Origin: Caenimonas sedimenti
GTDB lineage: Bacteria; Pseudomonadota; Gammaproteobacteria; Burkholderiales; Burkholderiaceae_C
DNA: 64,000 nt
Assembly: GCF_007833165.1 (NCBI RefSeq)
Contig: NZ_VOBQ01000014.1
Coordinates: 62,001-126,000, forward strand
Reading direction: 5' to 3'
Shown: positions 17,225 through 25,654 of the stretch, in pieces
Layout of the letters: each line of letters opens with the position of its first letter
Position numbering within the stretch: the stretch's first letter is position 1
Position numbers and translations under genes: made by a program
The notes under the pieces: model-generated
Told to the model about the DNA's origin: nothing
The model's database searches: none
Seen by the model: only the letters and a program-made list of their open reading frames with translations

Positions 17225-17608
17225 ATGAAAGCCCTGGTCTACGTCGCCAACCGGATGCACATGATCCTCCTGATCTATGCGGCCAGCCTGCTCTGCGCGG
17301 CCGCGCTGTTCGCCGGGTTCGAGGCCAAGAGCTACTGGGACGGCCTCTGGTGGGCCGTCGTCACGGCCCTCACCATCGGCTACGGTGATCTCGCGCCCGC
17401 CACGGTGCCGGGGCGGCTCACCGGCATCGTGTTCGGCCACCTCTGGATCTTCGGCGTGATCCCGATGATCATCGGCAACATCATCTCCAGCATGCTGGAG
17501 GACCGCAACAAGTTCACGCACGCGGAGCAGGAATGGACGGAGCGGACGCTGCGGCGCATCGCCGACAAGGTGGGCGTCGAGGTGGATGAGCCGCCACCGG
17601 ACTACTGA
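17225..17608 (+). CDS. Two-TM potassium channel family protein
   Basis: A 127-residue membrane protein with TM1 (about residues 12-32), a pore helix, the K+ selectivity filter TIGYGD (about 57-62), and TM2 (about 71-92), then a short charged tail. This is the KcsA/ion_trans_2 architecture with no RCK regulatory domain. Expected to form a tetrameric inner-membrane K+ channel. AGGAAG lies just upstream of ATG 17225. Divergent from purU; followed 62 bases later by an aminotransferase gene with no obvious functional link. Confidence 0.9.
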   Translation: MKALVYVANRMHMILLIYAASLLCAAALFAGFEAKSYWDGLWWAVVTALTIGYGDLAPATVPGRLTGIVFGHLWIFGVIPMIIGNIISSMLEDRNKFTHAEQEWTERTLRRIADKVGVEVDEPPPDY

Positions 17609-17670
17609 TCCGGGTTCCCCGGGAGCGTGCCAGAATGACCGCTTCTCCCCCAGCTGCACCGGAGTCCGCC

Positions 17671-19005
17671 ATGGCCACTACCGACTTCAACATGGACAAC
17701 CACTGGTTGCCCTTCACGCCGAATCGCGCATTCAAGAAAGCGCCGCGCATCTTCGTCGGCGCCGACGGCATGGAGTTCACCACGCACGACGGCCGCAAGG
17801 TCGTCGACGGCATCTCCAGCCTGTGGTGCGTGGGCGCGGGCCACAACCGCAAGCCGATCAACGAAGCCATCAAGAAGCAGCTCGACACGCTGGACTACGC
17901 GACCGCGTTCCAGGCGTCGAACGACCAGGCGTTCAAGGCCGCCGAGATGATCGCGGCGCTCGCCCCGGGCGACCTCAACAAGGTGCTGTTCTGCAACTCC
18001 GGCTCCGAAGCCGCGGACACCGCGTTGAAGGTCGCGCTGGCCTATCACCGCGCGCGCGGCGAGGGCCACCGCACGGTGTTCATCGGGCGGGAGAAGGGCT
18101 ACCACGGCGTCGGCTTCGGCGGCATGAGCGTCGGCGGCATTCCCGCCAACCGCAAGGTGTTCGGTTCGGCGTTCCTGCCGCGTGTGGACCACCTGCGCTT
18201 CATCCACGACCCGGTGAACAACGCCTACATCCACCACCAGGAGCCCGAATGGCAGGAGGACATCCTGCTGGAGCTGGAGAACCGCATCCTGCCGCTGCAC
18301 GACCCGAGCAACGTGGCCGCCGTCATCGTCGAACCCGTCGCCGGTTCGGCGGGCTGGTACCTGCCCCCCAAGGGCTACCTGAAGCGCCTGCGCGAGATCT
18401 GCGACAAGCACGGCATCCTGCTGATCTTCGACGAGGTCATCACCGGCTTCGGCCGGCTGGGCACCAACTTCGGCGCGGACTTCTACGGCGTCGTGCCGGA
18501 CATGCTCACCTTCGCCAAGTGCGTCACCAACGGCGTCATCCCGCTGGGTGGCGTGGTGTGCCGCGACAAGCTGTACGAGGCGATGATGAAGACCGATGCG
18601 CCCGAGCACGTCATCGAGTTCTTCCACGGCTACACCTATTCGGGCCATCCGGTGGCGTGCGCCGCCGCCATCGCCACCCTGGAACTGCTGCAAAAGGAAG
18701 CGCTGTTCCAGCGTGCGGGCGAGATGGGCAAGGTGCTGGGCGATGCCTTCCATTCGACGTTCAAGGGCCTGCCCAACGTCATCGGGATCCGCAGCATGGG
18801 CCTGGCCGCGGCGGTGGAACTCGCGCCCATCGCCGGCTCCCCCGGCAAGCGCGCCTACGACATCTTCGTCGACTGCTTCAACAATGGTTCGCTGGTGCGG
18901 CCGGCCGGCGACGTGCTGGTGATCGCGCCGCCGTACATCGTGGAGAAGTCGCACATCGACCGGCTGGTGAACACGCTGGCCGACTCCATCCGCAAGCACG
19001 CCTAG
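17671..19005 (+). CDS. Class III aminotransferase, beta-alanine/omega-amino acid:pyruvate type
   Basis: A 444-residue PLP enzyme of fold type I. Motifs: CNSGSEAADTALKVAL (phosphate-binding, about residues 108-123), LLIFDEVITGFGRLG with cofactor Asp254, and the Schiff-base lysine K283 in TFAKCVTNGVIPLGGV. The N-terminus DNHWLPFTPNRAFKKAPRIF is characteristic of omega-amino acid:pyruvate aminotransferases, which transfer the amino group of beta-alanine, 4-aminobutyrate or aromatic amines to pyruvate. ATG 17671 has GGAG nine bases upstream; an ATG at 17635 adds 12 unconserved residues. No dehydrogenase partner is adjacent. Confidence 0.9.
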   Translation: MATTDFNMDNHWLPFTPNRAFKKAPRIFVGADGMEFTTHDGRKVVDGISSLWCVGAGHNRKPINEAIKKQLDTLDYATAFQASNDQAFKAAEMIAALAPGDLNKVLFCNSGSEAADTALKVALAYHRARGEGHRTVFIGREKGYHGVGFGGMSVGGIPANRKVFGSAFLPRVDHLRFIHDPVNNAYIHHQEPEWQEDILLELENRILPLHDPSNVAAVIVEPVAGSAGWYLPPKGYLKRLREICDKHGILLIFDEVITGFGRLGTNFGADFYGVVPDMLTFAKCVTNGVIPLGGVVCRDKLYEAMMKTDAPEHVIEFFHGYTYSGHPVACAAAIATLELLQKEALFQRAGEMGKVLGDAFHSTFKGLPNVIGIRSMGLAAAVELAPIAGSPGKRAYDIFVDCFNNGSLVRPAGDVLVIAPPYIVEKSHIDRLVNTLADSIRKHA

Positions 19006-19018
19006 CCGGCGCACGGCG

Positions 19019-19672
19019 GTGGACGCGCAGCGGGTCGGCGTGATGGTGCCGACGTACAACCGGCCCGAGCTGCTGCGGTCGTGCGTGCTGCAGCTCGCTG
19101 CGCAGTCGCGTCCGCCGGACGTGATCTGCGTCCACCAGAACGGCCATCCGGAGTCGTACGTCTGGAGCGTCAACGACCTGCGCATCGCGCCCCGCATCGT
19201 GTGGATCCACACGGCCCAGCGCATCCCGCAGCACCATTGGTACGCCACGCCGCTGCGCTACCTGCTGGACGATGGCTGCACGCATTTCTTCTGGGCCGAC
19301 CACGACGACCTGTACCTGCGCGAGCACGTCGCCGCCGGGCTGCAGGAACTGGCCAACTACGACTTTTCCATCTCCCGCTACTGCGGCGTCCTGTTCACCA
19401 AGGGCGGCGACTACCGCTACCAGCAGGACGTCGAGTTCGCCTCGCACGCGCCCGGCGGCATGAGTTCCACGATGTGCTTCAACCGCGCGTTCGCGCTGCA
19501 GCTGCTGCAGGACCTGCTGGAAGACACCACGCACGGCTACTCCGACAACGTGGTGGCCCAGGTGACGATGCCGCGGTTCCGCTGCTACGTCTCCCAGCGC
19601 CGGACCGCCGTGTACCACTCCCACGAGGGGTCGATCTCCTCCGCCATCTGGCTGGACCAGGTCTTCAAGTGA
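19019..19672 (+). CDS. Small GT-A type glycosyltransferase (family 2-like)
   Basis: A 217-residue protein starting at GTG 19019. The N-terminus VGVMVPTYNRPELLRSCV is the nucleotide-sugar-binding start of GT-A glycosyltransferases, and FFWADHDDLYLREH (about residues 91-104) supplies a DxD-like acidic cluster for metal and UDP-sugar. It is short: only the catalytic Rossmann-like core, no membrane helices. Lies 13 bases after the aminotransferase stop, so probably co-transcribed, though no polysaccharide cluster is nearby. Acceptor and donor unknown. Confidence 0.72.
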   Translation: MDAQRVGVMVPTYNRPELLRSCVLQLAAQSRPPDVICVHQNGHPESYVWSVNDLRIAPRIVWIHTAQRIPQHHWYATPLRYLLDDGCTHFFWADHDDLYLREHVAAGLQELANYDFSISRYCGVLFTKGGDYRYQQDVEFASHAPGGMSSTMCFNRAFALQLLQDLLEDTTHGYSDNVVAQVTMPRFRCYVSQRRTAVYHSHEGSISSAIWLDQVFK

Positions 19673-19685
19673 AGCGCACGCCGCC

Positions 19686-20405
19686 TCAGGACGGGTTCGC
19701 GGGCGCCATCTGGCGCCGCATCTCTTCGCAATAGTTCCTGGCCGGCGGTTGCGCCGGCAGCGTCACCGATCGCACCGCCAGCGTGCCCGGCAGGTGCAGC
19801 GGCACGCCGAGTGACGGATCCACATGGCCCGCGCCGGCCACCAGCAGCACGGTGCGCCCGCGCTGCGCCGCGGCCGCGAGGGTCTGCGCCATGGCGCGGT
19901 CACGGGCGATCTGGACACGGGTCATCGGCGCGATCTGCGTTTCCGGCAAGAGGCCGCAGTGCCCGTCGCGGATCGCCTGCCGTTGCGCCTGGAGGGCGGC
20001 AGGGCTCAACAGAGTGTCCAGGGAGGCGTCCTGCATGGCCGGGCGCATGCGGTCCCGGGCCAGGTTGGCCCCCAGCACCGGCACACCCGCTCGCACCGCG
20101 GCCATCACGACCGGGCCATAGGTCTCCCAGGGCCAGCCCGCGGTGTTCCACTTCAGTGCCGCCCGCACTTGCGCCTCGTCGGCGTTCGCGGGCAGGTGTG
20201 CCGTGGTGGTCCCCTGTTCGGCCATCTCCATGGCCAGGGCGGCGAGCGTGTGGCTTTTGGCGAGCCGCTCCACCCATTGCAGCTGGGCCGCCCGATGGGA
20301 AGCCGCGTCGTGCTGTTCGCCCAACAGCACGGCATCGGCGTGGGAGGACCCGAGCCAGGCGCAACCGCTCAACCAGAGGGCCAGGAAGGCCGGAGAAAGT
20401 CGCAT
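19686..20405 (-). CDS. ChaN family lipoprotein (haem/iron-related)
   Basis: A 239-residue predicted lipoprotein: signal with lipobox LSGC, the modified Cys at about residue 15. The body matches the ChaN family (DUF399/PF04187): VLLGEQHDAASHRAAQLQWV near residue 26, EMAEQGTT near 61, and VLLVAGAGHVDPSLGVPLHL near 186, whose histidine lies at the place expected for the family's GxGHxxxxxGxP element. ChaN of Campylobacter binds haem at a dimer interface. No TonB receptor is adjacent. Convergent with the glycosyltransferase gene, with 13 bases between stops. Confidence 0.8.
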   Translation of the reverse strand: MRLSPAFLALWLSGCAWLGSSHADAVLLGEQHDAASHRAAQLQWVERLAKSHTLAALAMEMAEQGTTTAHLPANADEAQVRAALKWNTAGWPWETYGPVVMAAVRAGVPVLGANLARDRMRPAMQDASLDTLLSPAALQAQRQAIRDGHCGLLPETQIAPMTRVQIARDRAMAQTLAAAAQRGRTVLLVAGAGHVDPSLGVPLHLPGTLAVRSVTLPAQPPARNYCEEMRRQMAPANPS

Positions 20406-20439
20406 CCTGCAGATGCTACCGTCGCGCCAGGACTCCCCG

Positions 20440-20712
20440 TTAGTGGATGACGAGCGGGTTCTGCGCCAGTTCGGCGTAGCCGTCGAGCGTGGTTTCGACC
20501 TCTTCCTGCGTGGGGGTATTCAGCTGCCAGGCATTGATCTGCCGCTGGAAGGCATCCGCCCACATGCCGTCGAGGTAGACCTCCTTGTTGGAGCGCTTGT
20601 CGACGATTTCGAAGCCATGGCGCACGACGCGCGGAGGGGCTTCACCCTCGGCCGGCTCGTTGGCCTGCATGTGCACGACGACGAACGCGTCCGAGTCATA
20701 GAGCATTTGCAT
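20440..20712 (-). CDS. DUF3567 family protein
   Basis: A 90-residue acidic protein beginning MQMLYDSDAFVVVHMQ and ending LAQNPLVIH, a layout typical of the DUF3567 family of Burkholderiales. The middle GFEIVDKRSNKEVYLDG is the family core. Function unknown; no membrane helix or signal. ATG 20712 has an AAAGGAACC ribosome site; a longer frame to 20781 has no homology character. It stands alone between the ChaN-like and DUF3108 genes. Confidence 0.85.
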   Translation of the reverse strand: MQMLYDSDAFVVVHMQANEPAEGEAPPRVVRHGFEIVDKRSNKEVYLDGMWADAFQRQINAWQLNTPTQEEVETTLDGYAELAQNPLVIH

Positions 20713-20820
20713 GTTGGTTCCTTTGCCTTCCCAGTTGGCTGCCGCGGCGCCCGTTTCAAGGGCCCTCGACCTTGGCAGCAAGCCCCTTGGGCCATGGGTA
20801 CACAGTAGGCACGAGGGGGG

Positions 20821-21849
20821 TCACCCCCTGTCGGTTGAGGACCAGCGGTGATCGACCGTATCGCCATTGGGGTTTGTCAGACGCAGGCGCACGGGGGCGT
20901 AATCCATGCGGGGCGCGAGCCACAGTTCGATCTGCTGGTCGAACTCCTTGCGCGGCTTGCGTTGCAGCTTCAAAGCCCGCACCGCACCGCCGGGCAACGC
21001 GAGGTCTTCCTCCGCGATCACGTCGAAAAACCAGGTTTCCGCCTCGCGCGTACTGGCCGTGGGAACGGCGATCTGCGCGCCGGGCGGGTAGCGCGCGGGC
21101 TGGCCGCCGACCAGGGCCGCGAGTTGCAGCATCACGCTCAGGCGGTCCTGCGCCCCGGCGGCCAGCGGCGCCTCGGGCCGGTTGTTGCTGAAGATGACCC
21201 GGCCGCCTTCGCGATCGAAATGGGTGGCCTGCTCGCCGCGGCTCTTGTCGTAAAAGGCCTTGGGCGCCAGGCCCTCGGGGGTGATGCGGCCGCTGCTGCG
21301 CTGTTCGCGGCGGGGGAACAGCAGCCCGTGCAGCGAGAGCTTGGCCTCGTACTCGTTTCCGTCGTGGCGCCATTCGAGTTCGGCGTTGCCCTGCACCGGA
21401 ATGCCGCGCACTTCGGCGACCACGTCGTAACGCAGGCGCGCGGGTGCGGGAATGGTGAACTGGGAAGACGGGGGGGCCGTGCTGGCCGCCGTGGGCTCCG
21501 CTGCTGGCGCGGGCCCGGTCGACTCCCCGCTGCTGGTTGGCATGGATTCAGGTGCAGCAGCCTGCAGCGCAGGCAACGTCTCACGCGGGGCCGGACGCGC
21601 GGCAGCGGGCGGCCTGGGCGTGTCCGCCGGCCGCTGGAGCGGTGCCGGCGTCGCGACGGATGCGGTGCTCACGGCGGCCGGCGTCGAAAGCGGAACGGCG
21701 ATGGTGCGCGTGACGAAGCCGCGCACCGCGTCCGCTCCCGGTTGCACCAGGCCCTGCGCATGCATCCGCAGCAGCACCGCGTGGGCAGCGAGCACGGCCA
21801 GCGTGAGCGGCATGAGTTGCCGCCACACGGGTGCCGCCGCCGCGTTCAT
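20821..21849 (-). CDS. DUF3108 domain protein, membrane-anchored
   Basis: A 342-residue protein with one N-terminal membrane segment (about residues 10-30), a long Pro/Ala/Thr-rich linker (about 60-130) and a C-terminal DUF3108 beta-rich domain (about 135-335; landmarks LRYDVVAEVRGIPVQGNAEL, GLAPKAFYDKSRGEQ, QIELWLAPRMDYAPVRLRL). DUF3108 proteins are periplasmic, lipoprotein-like and of unknown function; the linker would span the periplasm. The ATG at 21849 overlaps the stop of the IclR gene (ATGA), so expression is coupled to that regulator, an unusual pairing. Confidence 0.82.
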   Translation of the reverse strand: MNAAAAPVWRQLMPLTLAVLAAHAVLLRMHAQGLVQPGADAVRGFVTRTIAVPLSTPAAVSTASVATPAPLQRPADTPRPPAAARPAPRETLPALQAAAPESMPTSSGESTGPAPAAEPTAASTAPPSSQFTIPAPARLRYDVVAEVRGIPVQGNAELEWRHDGNEYEAKLSLHGLLFPRREQRSSGRITPEGLAPKAFYDKSRGEQATHFDREGGRVIFSNNRPEAPLAAGAQDRLSVMLQLAALVGGQPARYPPGAQIAVPTASTREAETWFFDVIAEEDLALPGGAVRALKLQRKPRKEFDQQIELWLAPRMDYAPVRLRLTNPNGDTVDHRWSSTDRG

Positions 21850-22628
21850 CCGCGGTACCCGAGATCGCTGGAGAGTTGCGCGGCAGCTGCGCGCAACGGC
21901 CCTTCGGCCGCGCCGCCCCATTCCGCATCGAAGCTGCCCGACGGGCCCAGGGCCACCATGCCCAGTGCCATGTGCCCGTCGGAGTCGAACACCGGCACGC
22001 AGAAACCCACGATGCCGGGCAGCAAGGTGTCCACGACCCGCGATGCGCCGCGCTTGCGCACGTCATCCAGGGCGGCGCGCACTTCGGCCATGGTCACCGG
22101 CACGTCCGTGCGCCCCTGTTTCTGCGCCCGCGCCATCTCTTCGCGCAGCATCGGGGCGATCGCCTCCTTGGGGGCATAGGCGGCGAAGCACAGGCCGGTC
22201 GCCGAGGTGAGCAGCGGCATCACGTCCCCCAGCCGCAGGTTCACGGTCACGGCGTGCGGCGATTCTTCCCAATGCACGATGGTCGGCCCGTGGTTGCCCC
22301 AGACGGCGAGCGCCAGCGTGTGGCCGATCTGTTCCATCAGCGCGGTCGCGCGCTCGCGCGCCAGCTTCACCGCGTCCAGCCGGGACAGCGACGCCAGCCC
22401 CAGCTTCAGTGCCGCCGGGCCCAGGTCGTAGCGCGTGCTGGCCCCCTCCTGCACCACCAGCTGCAGGCGCTGGAAGCTCACGAGGTAGCGGTGGGCCTTG
22501 GCGGCACTCATGCCGGCGGCCTTGGCCAGGTCGCGCAGCATCAAGGGGCCGGGTGCCTGCGCCAGCGCTTCGAGCAGGCCGAAACCCACTTCGACGGACT
22601 GGATTCCGGCGCGTTCCTTGGTCACCAT
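21846..22628 (-). CDS. IclR family transcriptional regulator
   Basis: A 260-residue regulator with an N-terminal winged HTH (about residues 8-68; MLRDLAKAAGMSAAKAHRYL) and a C-terminal IclR effector domain (about 85-255; DVMPLLTSATGLCFAAYAP and GFCVPVFDSDGHMALGMVAL). IclR proteins usually repress or activate adjacent catabolic genes for aromatic or acidic substrates. It is divergent from the fumarylacetoacetase-family gene across a 103-base gap, so that gene and itself are the likely targets. Its last codons overlap the DUF3108 gene. Confidence 0.93.
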   Translation of the reverse strand: MVTKERAGIQSVEVGFGLLEALAQAPGPLMLRDLAKAAGMSAAKAHRYLVSFQRLQLVVQEGASTRYDLGPAALKLGLASLSRLDAVKLARERATALMEQIGHTLALAVWGNHGPTIVHWEESPHAVTVNLRLGDVMPLLTSATGLCFAAYAPKEAIAPMLREEMARAQKQGRTDVPVTMAEVRAALDDVRKRGASRVVDTLLPGIVGFCVPVFDSDGHMALGMVALGPSGSFDAEWGGAAEGPLRAAAAQLSSDLGYRG

Positions 22629-22642
22629 GCCAGCCTAGTAGA

Positions 22643-22678
22643 ATTACGATTAGGTAAATTCATTTCACAATGCGTAAT
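22643..22678. promoter_or_regulatory. AT-rich inverted repeat between IclR and FAA-hydrolase genes
   Basis: ATTACG at 22643-22648 faces CGTAAT at 22673-22678, bracketing a conspicuously AT-rich island (ATTAGGTAAATTCATTTCAC) in otherwise GC-rich DNA. This is the only AT-rich stretch of the divergent gap and is the natural place for overlapping promoters and an IclR operator. Match to a specific IclR consensus is not claimed. Confidence 0.45.
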
Positions 22679-22731
22679 GTCTCCGCGGTGTCCGGCGGAC
22701 TCTAGCGCCTCCGACCACGAAGGGCAATTCG

Positions 22732-23739
22732 ATGAAGCTTGCGACGCTCAAAGACGGTTCGCGCGACGGCCAGCTGGCCGTGGTCTCGCGTGACCTGGCG
22801 ACGGCCCATTATGCGACCGGCATCGCCGCGAAGATGCAGCAGGTGCTGGACGACTGGGGCTTCATCTCGCCCCAGTTGCAGGACCTGTACGACACGCTGA
22901 ACCAGGGCAAGGCGCGCCATGCATTCCCCTTCGATCCGGCGCAATGCATGGCGCCGTTGCCGCGCGCCTATCAGTGGGCGGACGGCTCCGCCTTCATCAA
23001 CCACGTGGAGCTGGTGCGGGCGGCGCGCAACAGCGAAGTGCCCAAGAGCTTCTACGAAGACCCGCTCATGTACCAGGGTGGCAGCGACGACTTCCTCGGC
23101 CCGACCGACGACGCATTCTTCCTCACGGAGGACTGGGGCATCGACTTCGAAGCCGAAGTCGCCGTCGTCACCGGCGACGTGAAGATGGGCGCCACGCCGG
23201 ACCAGGCGCTGGAGGGTGTGCGCCTCGTGATGCTGGCCAACGACTGGAGCCTGCGCAACCTGATCCCGAACGAGCTGGCCAAGGGCTTCGGCTTCTTCCA
23301 GAGCAAGCCGGCCACCGCGTTCAGCCCGGTGGCGGTGACGCCCGACGAACTGGGTGACGCCTGGCAGGGTGGCCGGGTCCACCTCACCCTGCAAAGCAGC
23401 TGGAACGGCCGCAAGGTCGGCATGTGCGATGCGGGGCCGGAGATGACCTTCTCCTTCGGCCAGCTGATCGCGCACATCGCCAAGACGCGCAACGTGCGTG
23501 CCGGCAGCATCGTGGGCAGCGGCACCGTCAGCAACAAGGGCGTGGACAACGGCAGCGGCAAGACCGAGTGGCCCAAGGGCTACAGCTGCATCGCGGAAAA
23601 GCGCGCCATCGAGACCATCCAGGACGGCAAGCCTTCGACCGAATTCATGAAGTTCGGCGACACCATCAAGCTGGAGATGAAGGGCAAGGACGGGCAGAGC
23701 GTGTTCGGGACGATCGAGCAGAAGGTGGCGAAGCCGTAG
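22732..23739 (+). CDS. Fumarylacetoacetate hydrolase family protein
   Basis: A 335-residue cytosolic enzyme of the FAH superfamily, with an extra N-terminal domain (about residues 1-75) and catalytic fold from about 80. Metal-binding acidic residues are in DWGIDFEAEVAVV (about 138-150) followed by LANDWSLRNLIP (about 166-177); the closing loop GSGTVSNKG is near 263. The form with long N-terminus resembles fumarylacetoacetases acting at the end of the homogentisate pathway (C-C hydrolysis to fumarate and acetoacetate), but hydratases and decarboxylases share the fold. No homogentisate dioxygenase is adjacent. Divergent IclR gene suggests substrate-inducible control. Confidence 0.87.
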   Translation: MKLATLKDGSRDGQLAVVSRDLATAHYATGIAAKMQQVLDDWGFISPQLQDLYDTLNQGKARHAFPFDPAQCMAPLPRAYQWADGSAFINHVELVRAARNSEVPKSFYEDPLMYQGGSDDFLGPTDDAFFLTEDWGIDFEAEVAVVTGDVKMGATPDQALEGVRLVMLANDWSLRNLIPNELAKGFGFFQSKPATAFSPVAVTPDELGDAWQGGRVHLTLQSSWNGRKVGMCDAGPEMTFSFGQLIAHIAKTRNVRAGSIVGSGTVSNKGVDNGSGKTEWPKGYSCIAEKRAIETIQDGKPSTEFMKFGDTIKLEMKGKDGQSVFGTIEQKVAKP

Positions 23740-23743
23740 GCTT

Positions 23744-23829
23744 CGTCATCCCCGCGCAGGCGGGGATCCAGGGCGCCCCCCGCCTTCGCGGGGGCAGGCT
23801 CTGGGATTCCCGCCTCCGCGGGAATGACG
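23744..23829. repeat. REP/MITE-like inverted repeat element (86 bp)
   Basis: The block starts CGTCATCCCCGCGCAGGCGG and ends as its near-complement (CGCGGGAATGACG), with arms of about 31 bases around an inner hairpin GCCCCCCGCCTTCGCGGGGG. Each arm also folds on itself. GTCATTCCCGCG...CGGGAATGACG elements are a widespread type of dispersed repeat in betaproteobacterial genomes, so other copies are expected. It begins five bases after the FAA-hydrolase stop and may act as a terminator or mRNA stabiliser. The right end contains an ATG in frame with the OPT transporter. Confidence 0.8.
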
Positions 23830-23841
23830 GATAGTCGGGGG

Positions 23842-25572
23842 ATGTCGGCTCCTCCCCGCTGGTCCTGGCTTCCCGCCTCCGGCAGCTGGAAATACCACCT
23901 GCTGCTGGCCGCCGCCGGCATGCTGGTGCTGGGTCCGCTGGCCGGCGTGACGGCGGCCTACATGAATTTCTCGCTCGGCTTCTTCGTCGGCGGGCAGGTC
24001 CTGGCGGGGCTGCTCGGCTCGGCCGTCACCGCGGGCTACGGCGCCGACGGCAAGCACGGCGCCAACTACATCCAGACCGCCGCGGCCTCGGTGGCGGGCA
24101 TGAGTGCGATGGGTGTGCTCGTTCAGGCGATGGTGTGGATGGGCCTGCCGCAGCCGCCGGCCTGGCAACTCGTGATCTATCTGCTGTGCATCGGCATGTT
24201 CGGGGTTGGTGTGGGCATGCTCTACACACCGATCCTGGTGGACCGGATGCAGCTGCCCTTTCCGTCGGGCCATGCGGTGGCGAACATCCTGCGCGCGCTG
24301 ACCGACCCGCTGCTGCTGCGCCGCTCCATCGCCAAGCTGGCCACCGGTGTGGCGGCGGGCCTGGGCATCGGCCTCGCCACCACACGCGTCGCCTGGCTCG
24401 GGACCATCGAGTTGTCGGCGTCGACGTTCGGCGCCGGCATGGTGGTGGGCGCGCGGATCGGCATCCCCGTGGTCCTCGGCGGCCTGCTGGGCTGGGCGTT
24501 CCGTCCGGTGTTCATCGGCATCGGCTGGCTGGAGGCGGGGGATCCGTTCCGCAAGATCACGTTCCTGATCGCGCTCGGCCTGATCATGGGCGCGGCCATC
24601 GTCGACATGACGCTCATCTTCGCGCGCGCTCTGCCGGCGGCGCGGCGCAACGCGACGCCCGTGCCGCCCGCCGCCGACTGGCAACGCGTGCACTTCGGCC
24701 GGCTCGTCGCCTGGGTGCTGGTCTGGGGCGCGGCGACCGTGGCGACCGGCCACCTGCTGCTCGGCCAACCGGTGGGCTTCCTGCTGTTCGCCGTCGCGCT
24801 GGTGTTCGTGTTTGCCCTGGTGAACGGCATCTCCACCGGCGTCAGCGACTCGAACCCCATCTCGTCGGCCTTCGTGGTCGCGGTGGTGCTGATGGCGTTG
24901 CTGGGCCTGAAGGACCCGGGTGTTGGTTTGATGGCCGGCACCGTGCTCCTGGTGTCGACCAGCGTGGCCTGCGACATGCAGCAGGACCGCTCCACCGGCT
25001 GGCGCCTCGGCACCAACCGTGTCATGCAGTTCCGCTACCAGGTGCTGGGCATCGTGGTCGGTGCGCTGCTGGCCGTGGCGTTCGCGAAGCTGTTCATGGC
25101 GGCGTACCCGATCCTGCTGCAGGACCAGACCGTGATGAAGGCCGAGCAGCAGCCCGCCGAATGGAGTTCGGCCATGACGTACAAGTTCGTCGGCATGCTG
25201 CGCAGCCTGGGCGACGACAAGCCCTTCCAGCGCACCGCCATCGTTCTGGGCATCGCGTTGGGCCTCGTGATCGAGGCATTGCGCAAATGGCTGCGTGCGC
25301 GGGCGGGCGGGCGTCCGTTGCCTTTCGTCATCGACGCCGTGCTGGTGCCATCGCCCTATGCGTTGTCGTTCGGCGGCTTCGTCAACCTGCCGACCTCGCT
25401 CTGGTTCGGTGCGGGCAGCGTGGTGTCGAGCCTGCTCGCCGCGCGGCGCGACGAAAGCCGGGACTTGCCGGACGACATGAGCGCCACCTCGCTGTTCGGC
25501 GGCGGCCTGATCGCGGGCGATGCGCTGGCCGCCCTGGGCCTGGGCGTGGTGGGCTTGCTCGTACTGCTCTAG
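23842..25572 (+). CDS. OPT family oligopeptide/metal-chelate transporter
   Basis: A 576-residue membrane protein with about 14-16 hydrophobic segments. Family landmarks: AAYMNFSLGFFVGGQVL early, LPFPSGHAVANILRAL (PFP-S-G motif), SASTFGAGMVVGARIGIPVV, and the late FGGFVNLPTSLWFGAGS. Bacterial OPT proteins are thought to be proton-coupled importers of peptides or metal chelates. Two starts are possible: ATG 23842, used here, and ATG 23824, which lies inside the preceding repeat and adds six residues; neither has a well-spaced ribosome site. No peptidase or siderophore genes are adjacent. Confidence 0.85.
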   Translation: MSAPPRWSWLPASGSWKYHLLLAAAGMLVLGPLAGVTAAYMNFSLGFFVGGQVLAGLLGSAVTAGYGADGKHGANYIQTAAASVAGMSAMGVLVQAMVWMGLPQPPAWQLVIYLLCIGMFGVGVGMLYTPILVDRMQLPFPSGHAVANILRALTDPLLLRRSIAKLATGVAAGLGIGLATTRVAWLGTIELSASTFGAGMVVGARIGIPVVLGGLLGWAFRPVFIGIGWLEAGDPFRKITFLIALGLIMGAAIVDMTLIFARALPAARRNATPVPPAADWQRVHFGRLVAWVLVWGAATVATGHLLLGQPVGFLLFAVALVFVFALVNGISTGVSDSNPISSAFVVAVVLMALLGLKDPGVGLMAGTVLLVSTSVACDMQQDRSTGWRLGTNRVMQFRYQVLGIVVGALLAVAFAKLFMAAYPILLQDQTVMKAEQQPAEWSSAMTYKFVGMLRSLGDDKPFQRTAIVLGIALGLVIEALRKWLRARAGGRPLPFVIDAVLVPSPYALSFGGFVNLPTSLWFGAGSVVSSLLAARRDESRDLPDDMSATSLFGGGLIAGDALAALGLGVVGLLVLL

Positions 25573-25654
25573 GCGGCGAACTTCTTGTAACGCGCCGGCT
25601 TCTTGCGTCCGCGCCGAATCCAGCCTAAGGTGCGCGCTCAGGGGGGAACGCGCC

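Noticed and set aside
25570..25635. Minus-strand tail encoding GRGRKKPARYKKFAA before a stop
   Set aside because: Looks like the basic end of a small DNA-binding protein but has no start codon and is interrupted upstream by TGA; at most a tiny gene remnant.
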